From: Citrus sinensis
Taxonomy: Eukaryota > Streptophyta > Magnoliopsida > Sapindales > Rutaceae
NCBI RefSeq assembly: GCF_022201045.2
Contig: NC_068559.1
Coordinates: 20,777,501 to 20,841,500 of the forward strand
Reading direction: 5' to 3'
DNA: 64,000 nucleotides
The translations under genes and the position numbers were made by a program. Positions 45,701 through 55,946 of this stretch are shown in pieces (the first letter of the stretch is position 1; each line of letters starts with the position of its first letter). Under the pieces are notes generated by a model. The model was given only the letters and a program-made list of their open reading frames with translations. It did not search any database and was not told the DNA's origin.

Positions 45701-48415
45701 TTCCCGAATGAACCCTGCTCTCAAGAGCTTCTCCACCTCGTCATTTACAGCCTCATATCTCTCCTGGTTGAAGCACCTCCTCTTCTGCCTTACTGCCCGA
45801 GCATCTTTCTTTATTGCCAGCTTATGACACGCTACCTCAGGGTCAATCCCCGGCATGTCTTCATGTGTCCAGGCAAACACATCAGCATGAGCCTGTAAGC
45901 ATTTCACCAACTCCTGCTTTTGCTCTCTCTTAAGTTTGGACCCGATTCTGATCGTCTTTCCCGGGTTCTCTGGTCCCATGCTCACTATTTCCAGATCCTC
46001 TACAGGTTCTTGTCTGCCAGTCTTGTTTTCCACTCGGGTATCGAGGGACGTTATCTGCATTGCCTCCCTTGCTGCCGAGGAGTAGCAGCTTCTTGTGATC
46101 CTCTGGTCTCCTCGTACCACTCCTACTACCCCATTCACCCGGTACTTCAGAGCCAGATAATGGTTGGACAACACCGCTTTGCTCATCCTTAAAAATGGCC
46201 GACCTAAGATCATCTGGTAAGGACCTTCCTCATCCACTACGACAAAGTCCAGTATCACTGTTCTTTCTGTCGGGGGGCTCCCAATTGTGATGGGCAGTTC
46301 GACCACGCCCAGAGGAATCAGCTTCCCTCCTCCGAACCCCTTCAAGGAGGTGTTGGTGTATTCCAACTTTCGGTCGGCTATTCCCATCTCTTCCAGGGTT
46401 GACTTAAATAACACATCAACTGAGCTCCCTGTATCAACCAGTATCCGGTCAAACTTCTTGCTAGCGACCGTAGCCCTGATGACTAAGGCATCCTCGTGGG
46501 GGTATAGAATCCCTTCCTCATCCTCATCCGTCCACATGATTGGCACTTGCCTGACCCTTGCTCGTTTGGCTGCTGGGGTGTTGAGGAGTACCTCTTTACT
46601 GGTCATGGCGTACCTAGCATAATTTTTTCTCGATCTGTTTGAATCTCCGGCCAACGTTGGGCCCCCAACTATCACCCTTACTGCGGGCTGCTCGCGCCTC
46701 AAGATTCTATCACTCTGCTCCCCTTCATCTGTCGTGGCCACCATCAGAAAAGTCCCATCCATAAACTCGTCCAGGTACCGATTTCTCACCAAATCTTCGA
46801 CCTGGGTCTTGAGATCTCTACACTCTGTTGTGGTATGGCCATGGGTGCCATGGAACTTACAATAACGTCCTCTATCCCTCCTGTTGGGTAGCTTTGTTAT
46901 TGGTGTAGGGAGGTGCAGCAGCCCTCGATCCTTTATGGCCTCGTATACCTCATCTAGGGACATCTTCAAGGGAGTGTACCGCCCATAGTCCTGGTTCTGG
47001 TCGATCAGATGCACCGCTCTTTCTCTGTTTGCCCCGCTCTGAGTTGGGGGCGGTGGAAGTACTTCTGGCCTGCTCGTCCTGCCACCGTGGGAATGTTGAT
47101 GAAGACCACCAGATGCCGGATCATTTCTTATCCAAGGTTCCCTAGCTGGGGAACGGGCAGGTTGCGCCTTGCTGTGCTGATACTGTGGTGGCCTCTGATG
47201 AGGCTGGTAAGCGGTGACCCTACCTCCTGCTCCACTACCGGAGGCCTGGTGGTCCCTTCTCCTGATCGGCCCATTCCCTGGTAATGCTTTCTTCTCTTTC
47301 CTCCCCAACCCTTCTAACTGGTCTGTCTTGATCCGCGCAGCCTTCTCCTCTTCAATCTCGATGTCTCTTTTAGCCTGCTCGTATGCGGCCGCATACGTTT
47401 GAATAGCTGGGCTTCTCAAATTGTACCACAGCCTACCTATCTTCACCCCTTCTTTCAATCCCCTTAACGCCTGAGGGTGGTTGAAGGCTCCCAAGTCTAG
47501 GACAGCCCGATGAAACCTCTTGATGAATTCCCGAAGGGTTTCTTGCTCCCCATGTTTCATGCTTTTCAGCTCCATCATGTCATCTTCCGGTGACATCGCC
47601 CCACTGAACTGCTCTGCGAATTCCTGGCACATCTGCTCGAAGGTTTTAATGCTGCCCCGAGGAAGTTTCCTGTACCATTCTCGTGCATGTCCCTCGAGGG
47701 ATAGTGGGAACACCCTGCACCTTTGGGGTTGAGATAGTCCTTGTACCCCAGTTATGTCGTTGAAGCGCTCTATGTGCATCAGCGGATCAGTTCTTCCCGA
47801 GTATCTGAGGTCGGGGAGGCGGAAATCTCTCGGAATAACTGCCCTCATGATCTCCGCTCCGAGCGGCGATTCTCCGTCCAGCATTATCCTCCAACCAGGG
47901 GCTCTGTTCCTCCCTTGCATGTCGTCAATTATCTGCGCTAGTCTGCGCACTTCCTCCTCCAGCTGCCCTGCACGACCAGGGTCACGTGCTGCAACTTGAT
48001 CCCGCTCTTGCTCTACATCTTGCAAGTGTTGCCTCAACTCTGTTTCCTCTGCATTCACCACCCCGTCGTCCGCGTTACAAGTCTGTCTTGCCGGGGACCG
48101 CTCTCTTTCTCTATGAAATTCTCCCCGTAGAGGTACGTTACCCCTCTCACCACCAAGTCTCCCTGTGGTTTGACTTCTCCCCGCACTATCGGGACCTGGT
48201 GCCACTCCACCACCTCTCACCCTTCCCTCTTGGGTTACCCTTCGCTCGCTCCGCAGCTCATGCAGGATGGTTGTCAAGGTCTCCATCTGCTTTTCCATCC
48301 GTTCCATCCGGTCGAACATGACTTTTTCCCGTGCTTCGCTGACTATTTCCCTCAGCGTCACGGAATCGTTAAGCCTCATATCACCCCCTTGTGCACTACT
48401 TCCTCCTGTCTCCAT
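42770..48415 (-). CDS. gag-pol polyprotein of Tat element 2
   Basis: One uninterrupted frame of 1881 residues. Features by residue: coiled coil at about 30-60, gag domain at about 230-310 (SLEGHAREWYRKLPRG), zinc knuckle 519-532 (CKFHGTHGHTTTEC), protease DTGSS 661-665, reverse transcriptase about 900-1090 with YVDD 1027-1030. The first RNase H (about 1170-1290) lacks the usual catalytic Asp pattern. The second, archaeal-like RNase H (1314-1434) keeps D1317, E1355, D1379 and D1429. Integrase has an HHCC finger (1533-1575), then DDE positions 1604, 1664 and 1700. Position 1604 is Asn (WGINLIG), whereas element 1 has Asp. The polyprotein would supply capsid, reverse transcription and integration functions, but the integrase is probably inactive. 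Confidence 0.97.
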   Translation of the reverse strand: METGGSSAQGGDMRLNDSVTLREIVSEAREKVMFDRMERMEKQMETLTTILHELRSERRVTQEGRVRGGGVAPGPDSAGRSQTTGRLGGERGNVPLRGEFHRERERSPARQTCNADDGVVNAEETELRQHLQDVEQERDQVAARDPGRAGQLEEEVRRLAQIIDDMQGRNRAPGWRIMLDGESPLGAEIMRAVIPRDFRLPDLRYSGRTDPLMHIERFNDITGVQGLSQPQRCRVFPLSLEGHAREWYRKLPRGSIKTFEQMCQEFAEQFSGAMSPEDDMMELKSMKHGEQETLREFIKRFHRAVLDLGAFNHPQALRGLKEGVKIGRLWYNLRSPAIQTYAAAYEQAKRDIEIEEEKAARIKTDQLEGLGRKEKKALPGNGPIRRRDHQASGSGAGGRVTAYQPHQRPPQYQHSKAQPARSPAREPWIRNDPASGGLHQHSHGGRTSRPEVLPPPPTQSGANRERAVHLIDQNQDYGRYTPLKMSLDEVYEAIKDRGLLHLPTPITKLPNRRDRGRYCKFHGTHGHTTTECRDLKTQVEDLVRNRYLDEFMDGTFLMVATTDEGEQSDRILRREQPAVRVIVGGPTLAGDSNRSRKNYARYAMTSKEVLLNTPAAKRARVRQVPIMWTDEDEEGILYPHEDALVIRATVASKKFDRILVDTGSSVDVLFKSTLEEMGIADRKLEYTNTSLKGFGGGKLIPLGVVELPITIGSPPTERTVILDFVVVDEEGPYQMILGRPFLRMSKAVLSNHYLALKYRVNGVVGVVRGDQRITRSCYSSAAREAMQITSLDTRVENKTGRQEPVEDLEIVSMGPENPGKTIRIGSKLKREQKQELVKCLQAHADVFAWTHEDMPGIDPEVACHKLAIKKDARAVRQKRRCFNQERYEAVNDEVEKLLRAGFIREVSYPEWISNVVLVKKANGKWRMCVDFTDLNKACPKDSFPLPRIDQLVDSTAGHGLLSFMDAFSGYNQIPMYEQDEESTAFITNQGLFCYRVMPFGLKNAGAAYQRLVNKVFKPLIGKTMEVYVDDMITKSKIPKEHVRHLEETFELLRKYKMKFNPEKCAFGVESGKFLGFMVSHRGIEAYPEKIQAIVQMTSPRNLKEMQSLTGRLAALSRFISKATDKCQPFFQVIRRGKKTEWTPECEEAFRNLKQYLQQAPLLSTPRDGDKLYLYLAVSDRAASSVLVREEEGVQYPIYYTSKALLDAEARYPPLEKWALALVVAARKLRPYFQAFPVSVITNQPLRQTLHKPDVSGRLVKWAVELSEFDIDYKPRAAIKAQAMADFVAEFTEPEVCLDQQDAATGDDETQVWQMSVDGSSGERGSEAGIVLEGPEGEEISYAVKLEFAATNNQAEYEALIAGLELAKAVKADRVKIRTDSQLVANHVSERFQPREEKMEQYLKIVRRMMGKFEVVEVIQISREQNSRADILARMAAVADPKMPKSVPLEVKSSPSIEQNLGVLRIEQKCSWRDPIVSYLRDGVLPSDKLRARKIRAQASRYTMIDGVLYRRGYTLPFLRCLDEDDADYVLREVHEGICGNHSGGRSLAHKVLRQGYFWPTIHQDAQKKTRGCASCQSFANFSNQPPEKLTSMASLWPFAQWGINLIGPLPKGRGAATHTIVAIDYFTKWIEVEALSRITEKKTTDFVWRNLVCRYGIPYALVTDNGRQFDNHSFRDFCQNLGIELKYCSPAHPQSNGQVEAANKTIKRLLKTRLGAKKGAWVDELSGVLWAYRTTHKTATGETPFALAFGHEAVVPAEIGMITHRTCHFNEQENDEQICLNLDLLTERREQAAERSVTYQQRVARYYNQKVNIRQFRVGDWVLRRVNQSTKDSTQGVLGPNWEGPYRVKQIAGPGAYKLVRADGHEVKRPWNAAHLRKYFQ
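43604..43606 (-). other. Integrase active-site codon, Asp to Asn (residue 1604)
   Basis: The minus-strand codon is AAT here and GAT at the matching place in element 1 (10251-10253). The context WGI(D/N)LIGPLP is the first Asp of the DDE triad, 60 residues before TDNG and 96 before the QVEA Glu. Confidence 0.9.
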
Positions 48416-48473
48416 TGCTTTTCGCTTACTTCACCCCTCTTCTTGCTATCAACAGAAGCTTTTTGCTCTGGAT

Positions 48474-48490
48474 CCCCACAGACGGCGCCA
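48474..48490 (-). other. Primer-binding site of Tat element 2
   Basis: On the minus strand, TGGCGCCGTCTGTGGGG starts three bases after the LTR end. It is identical to that of element 1. Confidence 0.75.
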
Positions 48491-48493
48491 AAA

Positions 48494-49345
48494 TGTTGAT
48501 GCGAGATTCCGGTTCTCCTCGTTATACGACCAGGATCTCTGCTCGATCAACTTCCCCACGACCAGGAGGTCTCCTAGTAATGCTTCTTCTCCAGATATCC
48601 CTGCACACAAAGACAAGTCAGAGTACGCCGGTTGTTCTCCCGGCGCAAACCCTCCGACGCTCAAGTCAGATATCAAGGTTCGGGGAACGCTTGCCACGGG
48701 TCTTATGGCTTTTTCGTGGTTTTTTTCTTTTATCTCAAAAATGCCAACCCTTTTACCTTCGTTGGCTACCTTTTTATAGGCTTCCTCTGAATCCCCGTTT
48801 TCCGCTTTTCTCGAGACGGTCTGGGGCTCTGACTGCTGCGTTATGGGCAAACGTGGGATCTTGCGTGTTACGCCATGGTTCAGGGGAAAGCGTGGCTGTC
48901 GTGGTTCTGTGAGATCTTGCGTGTTACGCCACGGTTCAGGGGAAAGCGCGGCTGTCGTGGTTCTGTGAGATCTCGCGTGTTACGCCACGGTTCAGGGGAA
49001 AGCGTGGCTGTCGTGGTTCTGTGAGACCTTGCGTGTTACGCCACGGCTCAGGGGAAAGCGTGGCTGTCGTGCCTAGATTCTCGGGCTGGAGAGCATGTCT
49101 TGCCAACTGCCGTCGACCGGGTCTCCTCGCCTATCGACCTCTAGCCGGAATAGCCGTATGCCTCTTATAGGAAATTGGCCTCGCGGATGACAACATCGTG
49201 GACGAGCAGGATATTTCTGCTCCTGTTCTTCCGCGCACCAGGCTTTTACGGAACACACCGGTTCGCAGAACTCTGCCATCCGATATCTGCTCGTCATTCC
49301 TGGTCTCGTCGACATATTTATCCCAAACAGTACCTCTCCCAAACA
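48494..49345 (-). repeat. 5' LTR of Tat element 2
   Basis: This 852-bp LTR has intact TGTTGATGCG and CTCCCAAACA edges. It has four copies of the 56-bp repeat (units at 48857, 48913, 48969, 49025). The minus-strand LTR start is TGTTTGGGAGAGGTAC followed by TGTTTGGGATAA. The terminal heptamer is therefore duplicated 16 bp inside, which element 1 lacks. Confidence 0.95.
48769..48778 (-). promoter_or_regulatory. TATA box in 5' LTR of Tat element 2
   Basis: On the minus strand, TATAAAAAGG sits in the same LTR position as in element 1, oriented towards gag-pol. Confidence 0.6.
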
Positions 49346-49358
49346 CAAGTATTTTATG
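49346..49358. repeat. 13-bp target duplication (right) of Tat element 2
   Basis: CAAGTATTTTATG is the exact partner of 38026-38038. The pre-insertion site can be read across it. Confidence 0.9.
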
Positions 49359-51116
49359 TAAGTTGGCTTTTTAAAATAGTTTTTAAAAAATATGAGGTAT
49401 GCCAAAATTTAAATTAATTTTTCAACCCATAATATTTTAAAATTTAAATTATCGTGGCTGATTAATCTCGGCCGAAAGTATTTTCTAAATGGAAAAATGA
49501 CTAACACACCTCTAACGTTTAGATAAATGGATAAAAACTCTCTTAATATTTTAAAAAAGACATCTACATTCATATTCATTAACGAGAATCGTTTCACTAA
49601 ATAATTAAAAGGTTAATATCGTAGTTGCATATTAATAACAAATGAATTGACAAAAAAACCAAACACTTGACTCACACAAGCAGAACACGCGCACGCACAC
49701 TTAACACACACGAACAAAACACACACACTCGCGCTGGTAGCTGTTGGAACTGCTCACGATGCTGGAAGATGCTGGAACTGCTCGCGATCGAGGAAGCCAC
49801 TGGTGCTGCTGCTCGTGCGTCGATCGAGATCGTGTCTGGCTGCTGCTCGTGCGTTGCTACTGCTCATGCGTCTGGTTGCTGCTCTCCATGTGGCCGCTGC
49901 TCGTGCATCTCCAATCCACGGTTCAATTCCCTTAAATTAGTTTTTCTCTCTTTAATTTTCATTTTTTATTTTTTTTTACTAAATCAACTTTATTTAGTTA
50001 TTTCATCTAAGTTAAACAGTGTTCATATGGAATTACTTATCTCATCTAAGTTAAACATGTGTGCTCTGAGTTAATTTGATGCATATGTGATGAATGGAGT
50101 TCTTAACTTGTCTGGGTTATTGGAGATTTATTGCTAATTACTTTCGTTACTTTTATTTTATTTTATCAATTTTTAGATGTGCACGGAATAAATGAATCAA
50201 TTTTATTTTGTTAGATGTAATCAGTTTGGTTATGGTGTCTATCAAACTTGTGATTGTGGTGTCTATTAAATTTGTGGGATACCAAAGATTAATATTTATA
50301 ATGTGTATGTATGTGTATATATCAAACAAAATATATCACGTAATTGAGCATCCATATATTTATGTATATATATATATATCACACAAAATATATCATATAA
50401 TTGAGTATCCATTTCCTTCGCCGTCGTCATAATCATGATCATCACTGAGATTATGTATAGGATCATACGGTGGACCTAATATATATGTATCTGCCTGGTT
50501 AGTGATGCATAGGAATTAAAACACATATCACGAATTAAGCTAAAACAATTCAACACTTTATAAGAAGTCGCCATGGAGGCAATTACATTAATTTTTTTTT
50601 TCATTTAATTTGGGCACAACGTACTCATTTAAGTTGACTTTGGTGGTTAGAATATAATTTTTAAACCACATTTTTTTGTACTTTATTCAGACCTAATGGA
50701 AACAAATCACAAATTTATTTGGGAGTAAATGAAAATTTCAAAAATACAGTATAAATTGACTTTATTCCCTAATGTATATAGAGACTTTATCTATTCATTT
50801 GTAAGAGTATGATATATCAAATTACTGTTTTTTAAAAAATAAACATATTACGTAAATTTATACATAATTATTTGGAATATAACTCACGCACCCATAGAAA
50901 TTCGAATCTAGTACGTGAGCCTTAGAAAGACCACTCCTCACCTAATCAAAAGCTAGACCTCAGCTTCAAATCCAAGTTTATACATTCGCCATATCTAGGT
51001 ATCCAATAAATATTAATAACCCATAGAAAAGACAACTGATGAGTGGCGGCCAGGTGCGGGAACAAGATGGTGATGGGATCTGGAGTCAGTTTTATTTCGG
51101 CCTAAGAATAGCACCT
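49359..51116. other. Intergenic DNA between Tat element 2 and PP2 copy 2
   Basis: Mostly AT-rich. At about 49660-49920 there is a CA-rich then CTGCTCGTGCG-repeated GC-rich segment. It yields an open frame but no recognisable protein. A short (TA)n lies near 50360-50380. No gene is supported. The last bases (51092-51116) are the displaced end of PP2 copy 2. Confidence 0.45.
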
Positions 51117-51943
51117 TTAATTATAAGACCAGATTTCCAGTGGCCTGCAATCTGGGTAAAGACTAAAGCTTACTGCAGCAGTTTCGGATGAAGATGAAGA
51201 AGATCCATAAATATTCTGATCTGTTAAAAAGATGCCAACACTGAGTTCAATCCATTGTCCCCTGGGCTTCTCCAAAAGGCTAACTTGGCGATTTTGCACT
51301 TTCCCAGTAGGGAGTGTGAGTTTGAGAATGACTGGAGCTTCCCATCCATATGGTGCATTTGTCAACTTTACCACATAAACTAGTTCATACAAAACCCCCG
51401 GCGAAAGATCTGATATTTTGAATGTACCACTTACGTCCAGCCAGCACACGCAAATTAGTTTCACCACTTCTATGTTTTCGTCGCTGCATGCATGTATCAT
51501 GTTTCATGTATCATGGATCACGTATCATGTTTCATGCTTGCATACTGTTGTTAATTTGAGAATATTGTGATGTTTTAACTTCAAAATTTCTTTAAATGGA
51601 AAATTCAGAGGTTGATTAGTTACCTTGTTTCTTTGAAGCACCTCCAATCCCAGTATTGCCTGTTACTCCAGTGACATCCATAAAGTGACCTGGGATACAG
51701 CATAAAGCAATTGTACCCGGACTTGTTATCGATCCATCTCTTCTGCATTCAAGCATAATCATTAATAACAAAAATGAGGATTTAAACTTCGTTTAATAAT
51801 ATTAATCTAATTAAGCTGATTAATATATGCAATGCAAGAGAATTAAAGAAAAAGAGATCAAATATATCGACCTTTCTCTTGTGTTCGAGGAATTCTTCAG
51901 TACTCTCGTGTTTTGCTGCCGCCGCCGCCGCCTTGAAATTCAT
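51117..51943 (-). CDS. PP2-like lectin, copy 2, C-terminal frameshift
   Basis: There are three exons: 51872-51943, 51624-51742, 51117-51483. The exon pattern is the same as copy 1. Exon 1 starts MNFKAAAAAAKHE, with an Ala run from a GCG/GCA repeat. Exon 2 has KRWIDNKSGYNCF, LYPRSL and WDWRCFKET. Exon 3 has CWLDVSGTF, LSPGVLYELVYVVKL, GWEAPVILKL and LLEKPRGQWIEL. Between 51150 and 51170 the frame shifts by one base. The expected IAGHWKSGLII end is replaced by PDCRPLEIWSYN and a stop at 51117. The original frame continues to a TAA at 51092-51094. Loss of the last conserved strand may impair the lectin fold. It could be a recent pseudogene or an assembly error. Confidence 0.8.
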
Positions 51944-54900
51944 TTATTTAATCTGAATTCTGATTACACCTTTAAGCTACGTCTCTTTGAATTAACTTGT
52001 CTTCTTTGTTTGTTCTTTAAACTCAATGAAGTTTCTTAAATTTCTACTACATTGTAAAGCAAAATGGAAACCTGGGAAAGTGATATTGAATTTGATCATC
52101 ATGCTTTTCAAAATACTTTTCGGATTGAGGAATCATCGGCATAATTGCACACATGGAACAAGTACACTCCATATGTTATCACTTTCTTCTTTTCTTTTCT
52201 TTTTCTTTTAGGAAAATGGCACAACACAAGGTTTAGTAACCACATAGAGACTTCGATAATTTAAAAATGGTCACACAAACTCATTTTCTTTTCTTAACAT
52301 TTACACCCTTTGATTATAAATTTATAATGACTCCAGCTTGGATTTTTCTATGTTGTTGTAATAAATTCTTACGGCATTGACATGCAGTAGTGTCATTATG
52401 GATCTTTGGACTTAGATGTTTTAATCTTTACCGTTGATTTAATTTTGTAGATCATAACTAATTGCTTAATAATTAATAGATAATACTCAAGTTCATGGAT
52501 ACACTTTTATTTTTTATAATTTAATCAATATTTTCTAAATCTTCAAACAGAATTAAAAATTAAACATGCTAATACACACACACTAATTTAGATGTGCAAA
52601 TAACAATTATGGATTATTCAATCTTCAACAACACATGCTAATGCAGAACCTTTTTGTTATTTATAATTGTAACAAGATAATTCTGAATTCTTAGTTTTAT
52701 TCATTGTCTAACTTCTTCTTCTTTTTTTTGGTGAAATTATTCATTGGCTAAGATTGGGTTGAATTATTTATTGCAATATTTATTAATCTAACAAATTTTT
52801 TGGTCAATATTTCCCATAAAAGTCCAAATCCAATGTCGGCAAAGAAGAAAGCATATTATTCAGCAGCAGCTTGCCGTCGTCAATTGTTTTGCAATGGAGG
52901 TTAGTATAACTAACTGTTCGTCTACTCACGCATGCATGTTTATTCATTTCAAGATCTCATTGTACATTTCTTATATATATATATATTTAAACCTTAAAAG
53001 TTTTAGTAAATCTCTTATATATCCTAAACTCAATAAGGTTTATAAGAATACAAAGTGAGAGAAATGAAAACCACAAAACGAGAAACCTTAGAACAAGTTA
53101 AATTTGTGAGTTTTAAAACATGTTAAGTTTGTTAGAAAGCTAAAGATTAGGCTAAGCATAAAACTTTGTAATTCTAATGCATTTGGATTAAGTGCTGATA
53201 GGTACTTATAATGTTGTAATTAGTAGTTATTCAATAAGAACAACTTGCAGTTAGATAGTAATTATATATTGTTATAGTAGGTGCATATAGATTATAAAAT
53301 CATAATAATCTAATCGGAAATGACAAAAAAAAAAAAAAGGAACTTGTCATTAATCATAAGTTAGCTAAATAATAAAAAAACAATACTTGATAAATATCAA
53401 TTCTAAACAAAATGCAGTAATCAAGGTAATAGATGGAATATTAATATAGAAATGTTTTTCAGAACAATTACAAAGCTGTGTTTGATTAAGTATTTTTTAA
53501 CGATATTTTTCAAACATAAATGCCCATTGTTAAGGTGTGCGCTTGAGAGGATGGGTTGTTGACATTGATTTAAATTTTAGAGACAAAAAAGATTTATGTT
53601 GAGTTTAGAAAGATGATTAAATTCTCTGCTATCGATGCTACTTGGGTTTTAGTCCAGTGGTGAATCATTGCCCTTAAAGTTAAGTATGACTTTGAGGGTA
53701 ATGGTTCGAGATCTCATGGACTCAAAAACCTCTCTCAATTAAGTTTAATTGTGTGGAGATTATTTATAAAAAAATTTCTCCCTTGTGGAATGCGAGTGGA
53801 GTAGAGACACCATTCTTCAGTGAGGATTATTTATCTGGGTATGTACTTCATATAATTAAATTTAATAATGTGTACTTTATCTAATTAAATGTGTTTTAGA
53901 TAGATTTTTGGGGTAGAAAAAGGTAAACCTATCTAGAACAATGAATTTTTATTTGTAGGGGAAACGGGGTACCTCACTGGTTTGTTGTGTGCGGTGTATC
54001 TGAATTTCGGGGAGGTGAGAAGGGAAGAGGGAGTGGTAACAATGGTGAAAGGTTTAAACCAAGAAAGATGTCCTTCAAAGCGAGCTTCACGCCTGCAAAA
54101 CAGTGAAATAGAGGTTAGAGGTGAAGCCGGGGTACCCCGACGTTCACACTCCGACACTCAAATTAGCAAACTCAAGCTTTTTTTATGGCAAAGAGAACCT
54201 GCCACCCCTCTGTAAGTCAAGGTTTGAGGTTGAAGAAAACTTATTTTGTGGAGTGTGAGTGTTCATGAGTGAATGAGAACATGATGGAGACTAACACCTA
54301 GGCACCTTTAGATATAGAGTACCTAAGCTGCCACGTGACGTATCCTTTTTGGTTAACGTCTTTTTATCGCTTTATGATTTTTGGGCCGTTATGTGCATGT
54401 TCGTGGCGTATCTCATCCTTTGGAAATGTGGCGCACGCTGGAGAGTGGTCCAGGGTACTTCTGCAGTGGTTGTCGGGTAGGCGGCTGAGGACCACTGTCC
54501 TTGGGACAATGTCCTTCACTTTTGGCAAAGGTGGCAAGCAGTTGTCCCCCCCTTTTTAGTACGACGTTTAAATATTTAATTCTAGCAAACTCAAATATTA
54601 TCCTTCAAGATATGGAGATATTTCCCATAACAGACTTTTTTAGAGGATTCTCCTGAGTCGGATCTGTCGGGTACCTCAAATTATATGGGGTACCCTAATC
54701 TATGCGGGGTACCTCGTGTTACTCTGGAGTTATGCGGGGTATCTCTAATTATGCCGGGTACCTCTAATCATGTAGGGTTTCTCAATTCGTGCGGGGTATC
54801 TCGAATCATGCCGGGTACCTCGGATTATATTGGAGTTATTCCGTACATCGACACGTGTCATTCTGCTATCATATTTTTTCCCCAAACAAAATGTAATAAT

Positions 54901-55946
54901 GAAAGTTCTAGTTATATATTTGGAGTAGAGACACCCTTCCTCAGTGAGGATTATTTATCTGGGTATGTACTTCATATAATTAAATGTAATAATATAAGTT
55001 CTAGTTATATATTTGGTTGTAAATATCAGTGTAATCCTATAATGCTATGACAGATGTAATAATGTAAGTTCTAGTTATATATTTAGTTGTAAATATCAGT
55101 GTAATGATCTACTGTCATACTAATTATAAATATCTATATAATACAATAATATAATACAGTAATCTGATACTTAATCAATAAAAAAAAAATCTCTACTATC
55201 AATACAGTCTTAAAATTTTAAATATGCCTATTTACTTTCTCAGGTCCCTGAACATGCTACATCGCTTTACGACAATCCCCTTGAAGCGTTGCAGTTATAC
55301 GTTGTGATATTGTTTTCTTTGTCAAAAATAAAAAATAAAAAGAGCTAATTTTGGATTATTCCTGGTAACTTGCCTATCTTTAAATTATTTTTTTAATTTT
55401 TGAAAGCTTTAATTTATCTTCACGAGGAAAAAAAAAAGAAAATCATGAACCCACCTCATTTTTTTTTCTTTATCTTTTGTTTGAATGAAAATAGAGTTAA
55501 CTCGAGATTTTTTAAAAGTGAGAGAAATTTAAAGATAGTTAATTCCAGAGGTAATACGAAATTGACCCGAACAAAAAACAGTTCAATGGAGTGATTTTGT
55601 AATTTTTTTTTTCTATTTTGCTATTTTCAAAGGGGTAGAAACTTGTTTGTTTGTCTCCCCTCGGTGTGTTAATGTGCGTGTTTTCGATCTGTATTTGGGG
55701 AGGATAGCTATTAGCTCATCCTTTCATAATATAACCCTTTGCCCTTTGGGATGTTTCTTGCTTTTCTTTGGTAATTATAATAGAAGGAGTTCATAGTACC
55801 TGCTTTGGATATTATCCATCTCTTTTTTTCGTCTTTAAATTTAGATGGGGATGAGAAATTTCACACACAAGACTTGTTATATCTAGTCAATTAATCAGTT
55901 AGTATCTAAATTAGAACTGTACCCATGACAACATATTCTGCTGTTG
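51944..55946. other. Intergenic DNA with transposon-like debris
   Basis: Four kilobases of mainly AT-rich DNA without a supported gene. At 53798-53870 and 54922-54994 lies a diverged 73-bp direct repeat (GGAGTAGAGACACC, AGTGAGGATTATTTATCTGG). Between them is GC-richer DNA with a GGGTACCTC repeat cluster. Near 54998-55105, a segment starting AAGTTCTAGTTATATATTTG is tandemly repeated about 71 bp apart. These look like remains of mobile elements that I cannot classify. Confidence 0.4.
54667..54836. repeat. Degenerate tandem repeat of about 20 bp, GGGTACCTC core
   Basis: About eight units have the form GCGGGGTACCTCNAATTATG, with GGGTACCTC or GGGTATCTC at each start. One unit is extended to about 30 bp. 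The units have diverged from one another. Confidence 0.7.

Larger units (their letters stand above)
38036..49345 (-). mobile_element. Full-length Ty3/gypsy LTR retrotransposon, Tat lineage (element 2)
   Basis: The element is about 11.3 kb with the same plan as element 1. Minus-strand order is 5' LTR (48494-49345), PBS (48474-48490), gag-pol (48415 down to 42770), tandem hairpin array, opposite-strand gene, PPT (38939-38955), 3' LTR (38036-38938). Outside a variable repeat array the two LTRs differ at only three positions that I can find, so it inserted more recently than element 1. The left LTR lacks its outer TGTTG and the target duplication is 13 bp. The coding region has no stops or shifts. 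The first integrase catalytic Asp is replaced by Asn. Confidence 0.95.

Noticed and set aside
49667-50074. 135-codon frame in a CA-rich and CTGCTCGTGCG-rich stretch
   Set aside because: Its composition is set by short repeats. There is no family resemblance, and the start is followed by biased Thr/Arg/His residues.
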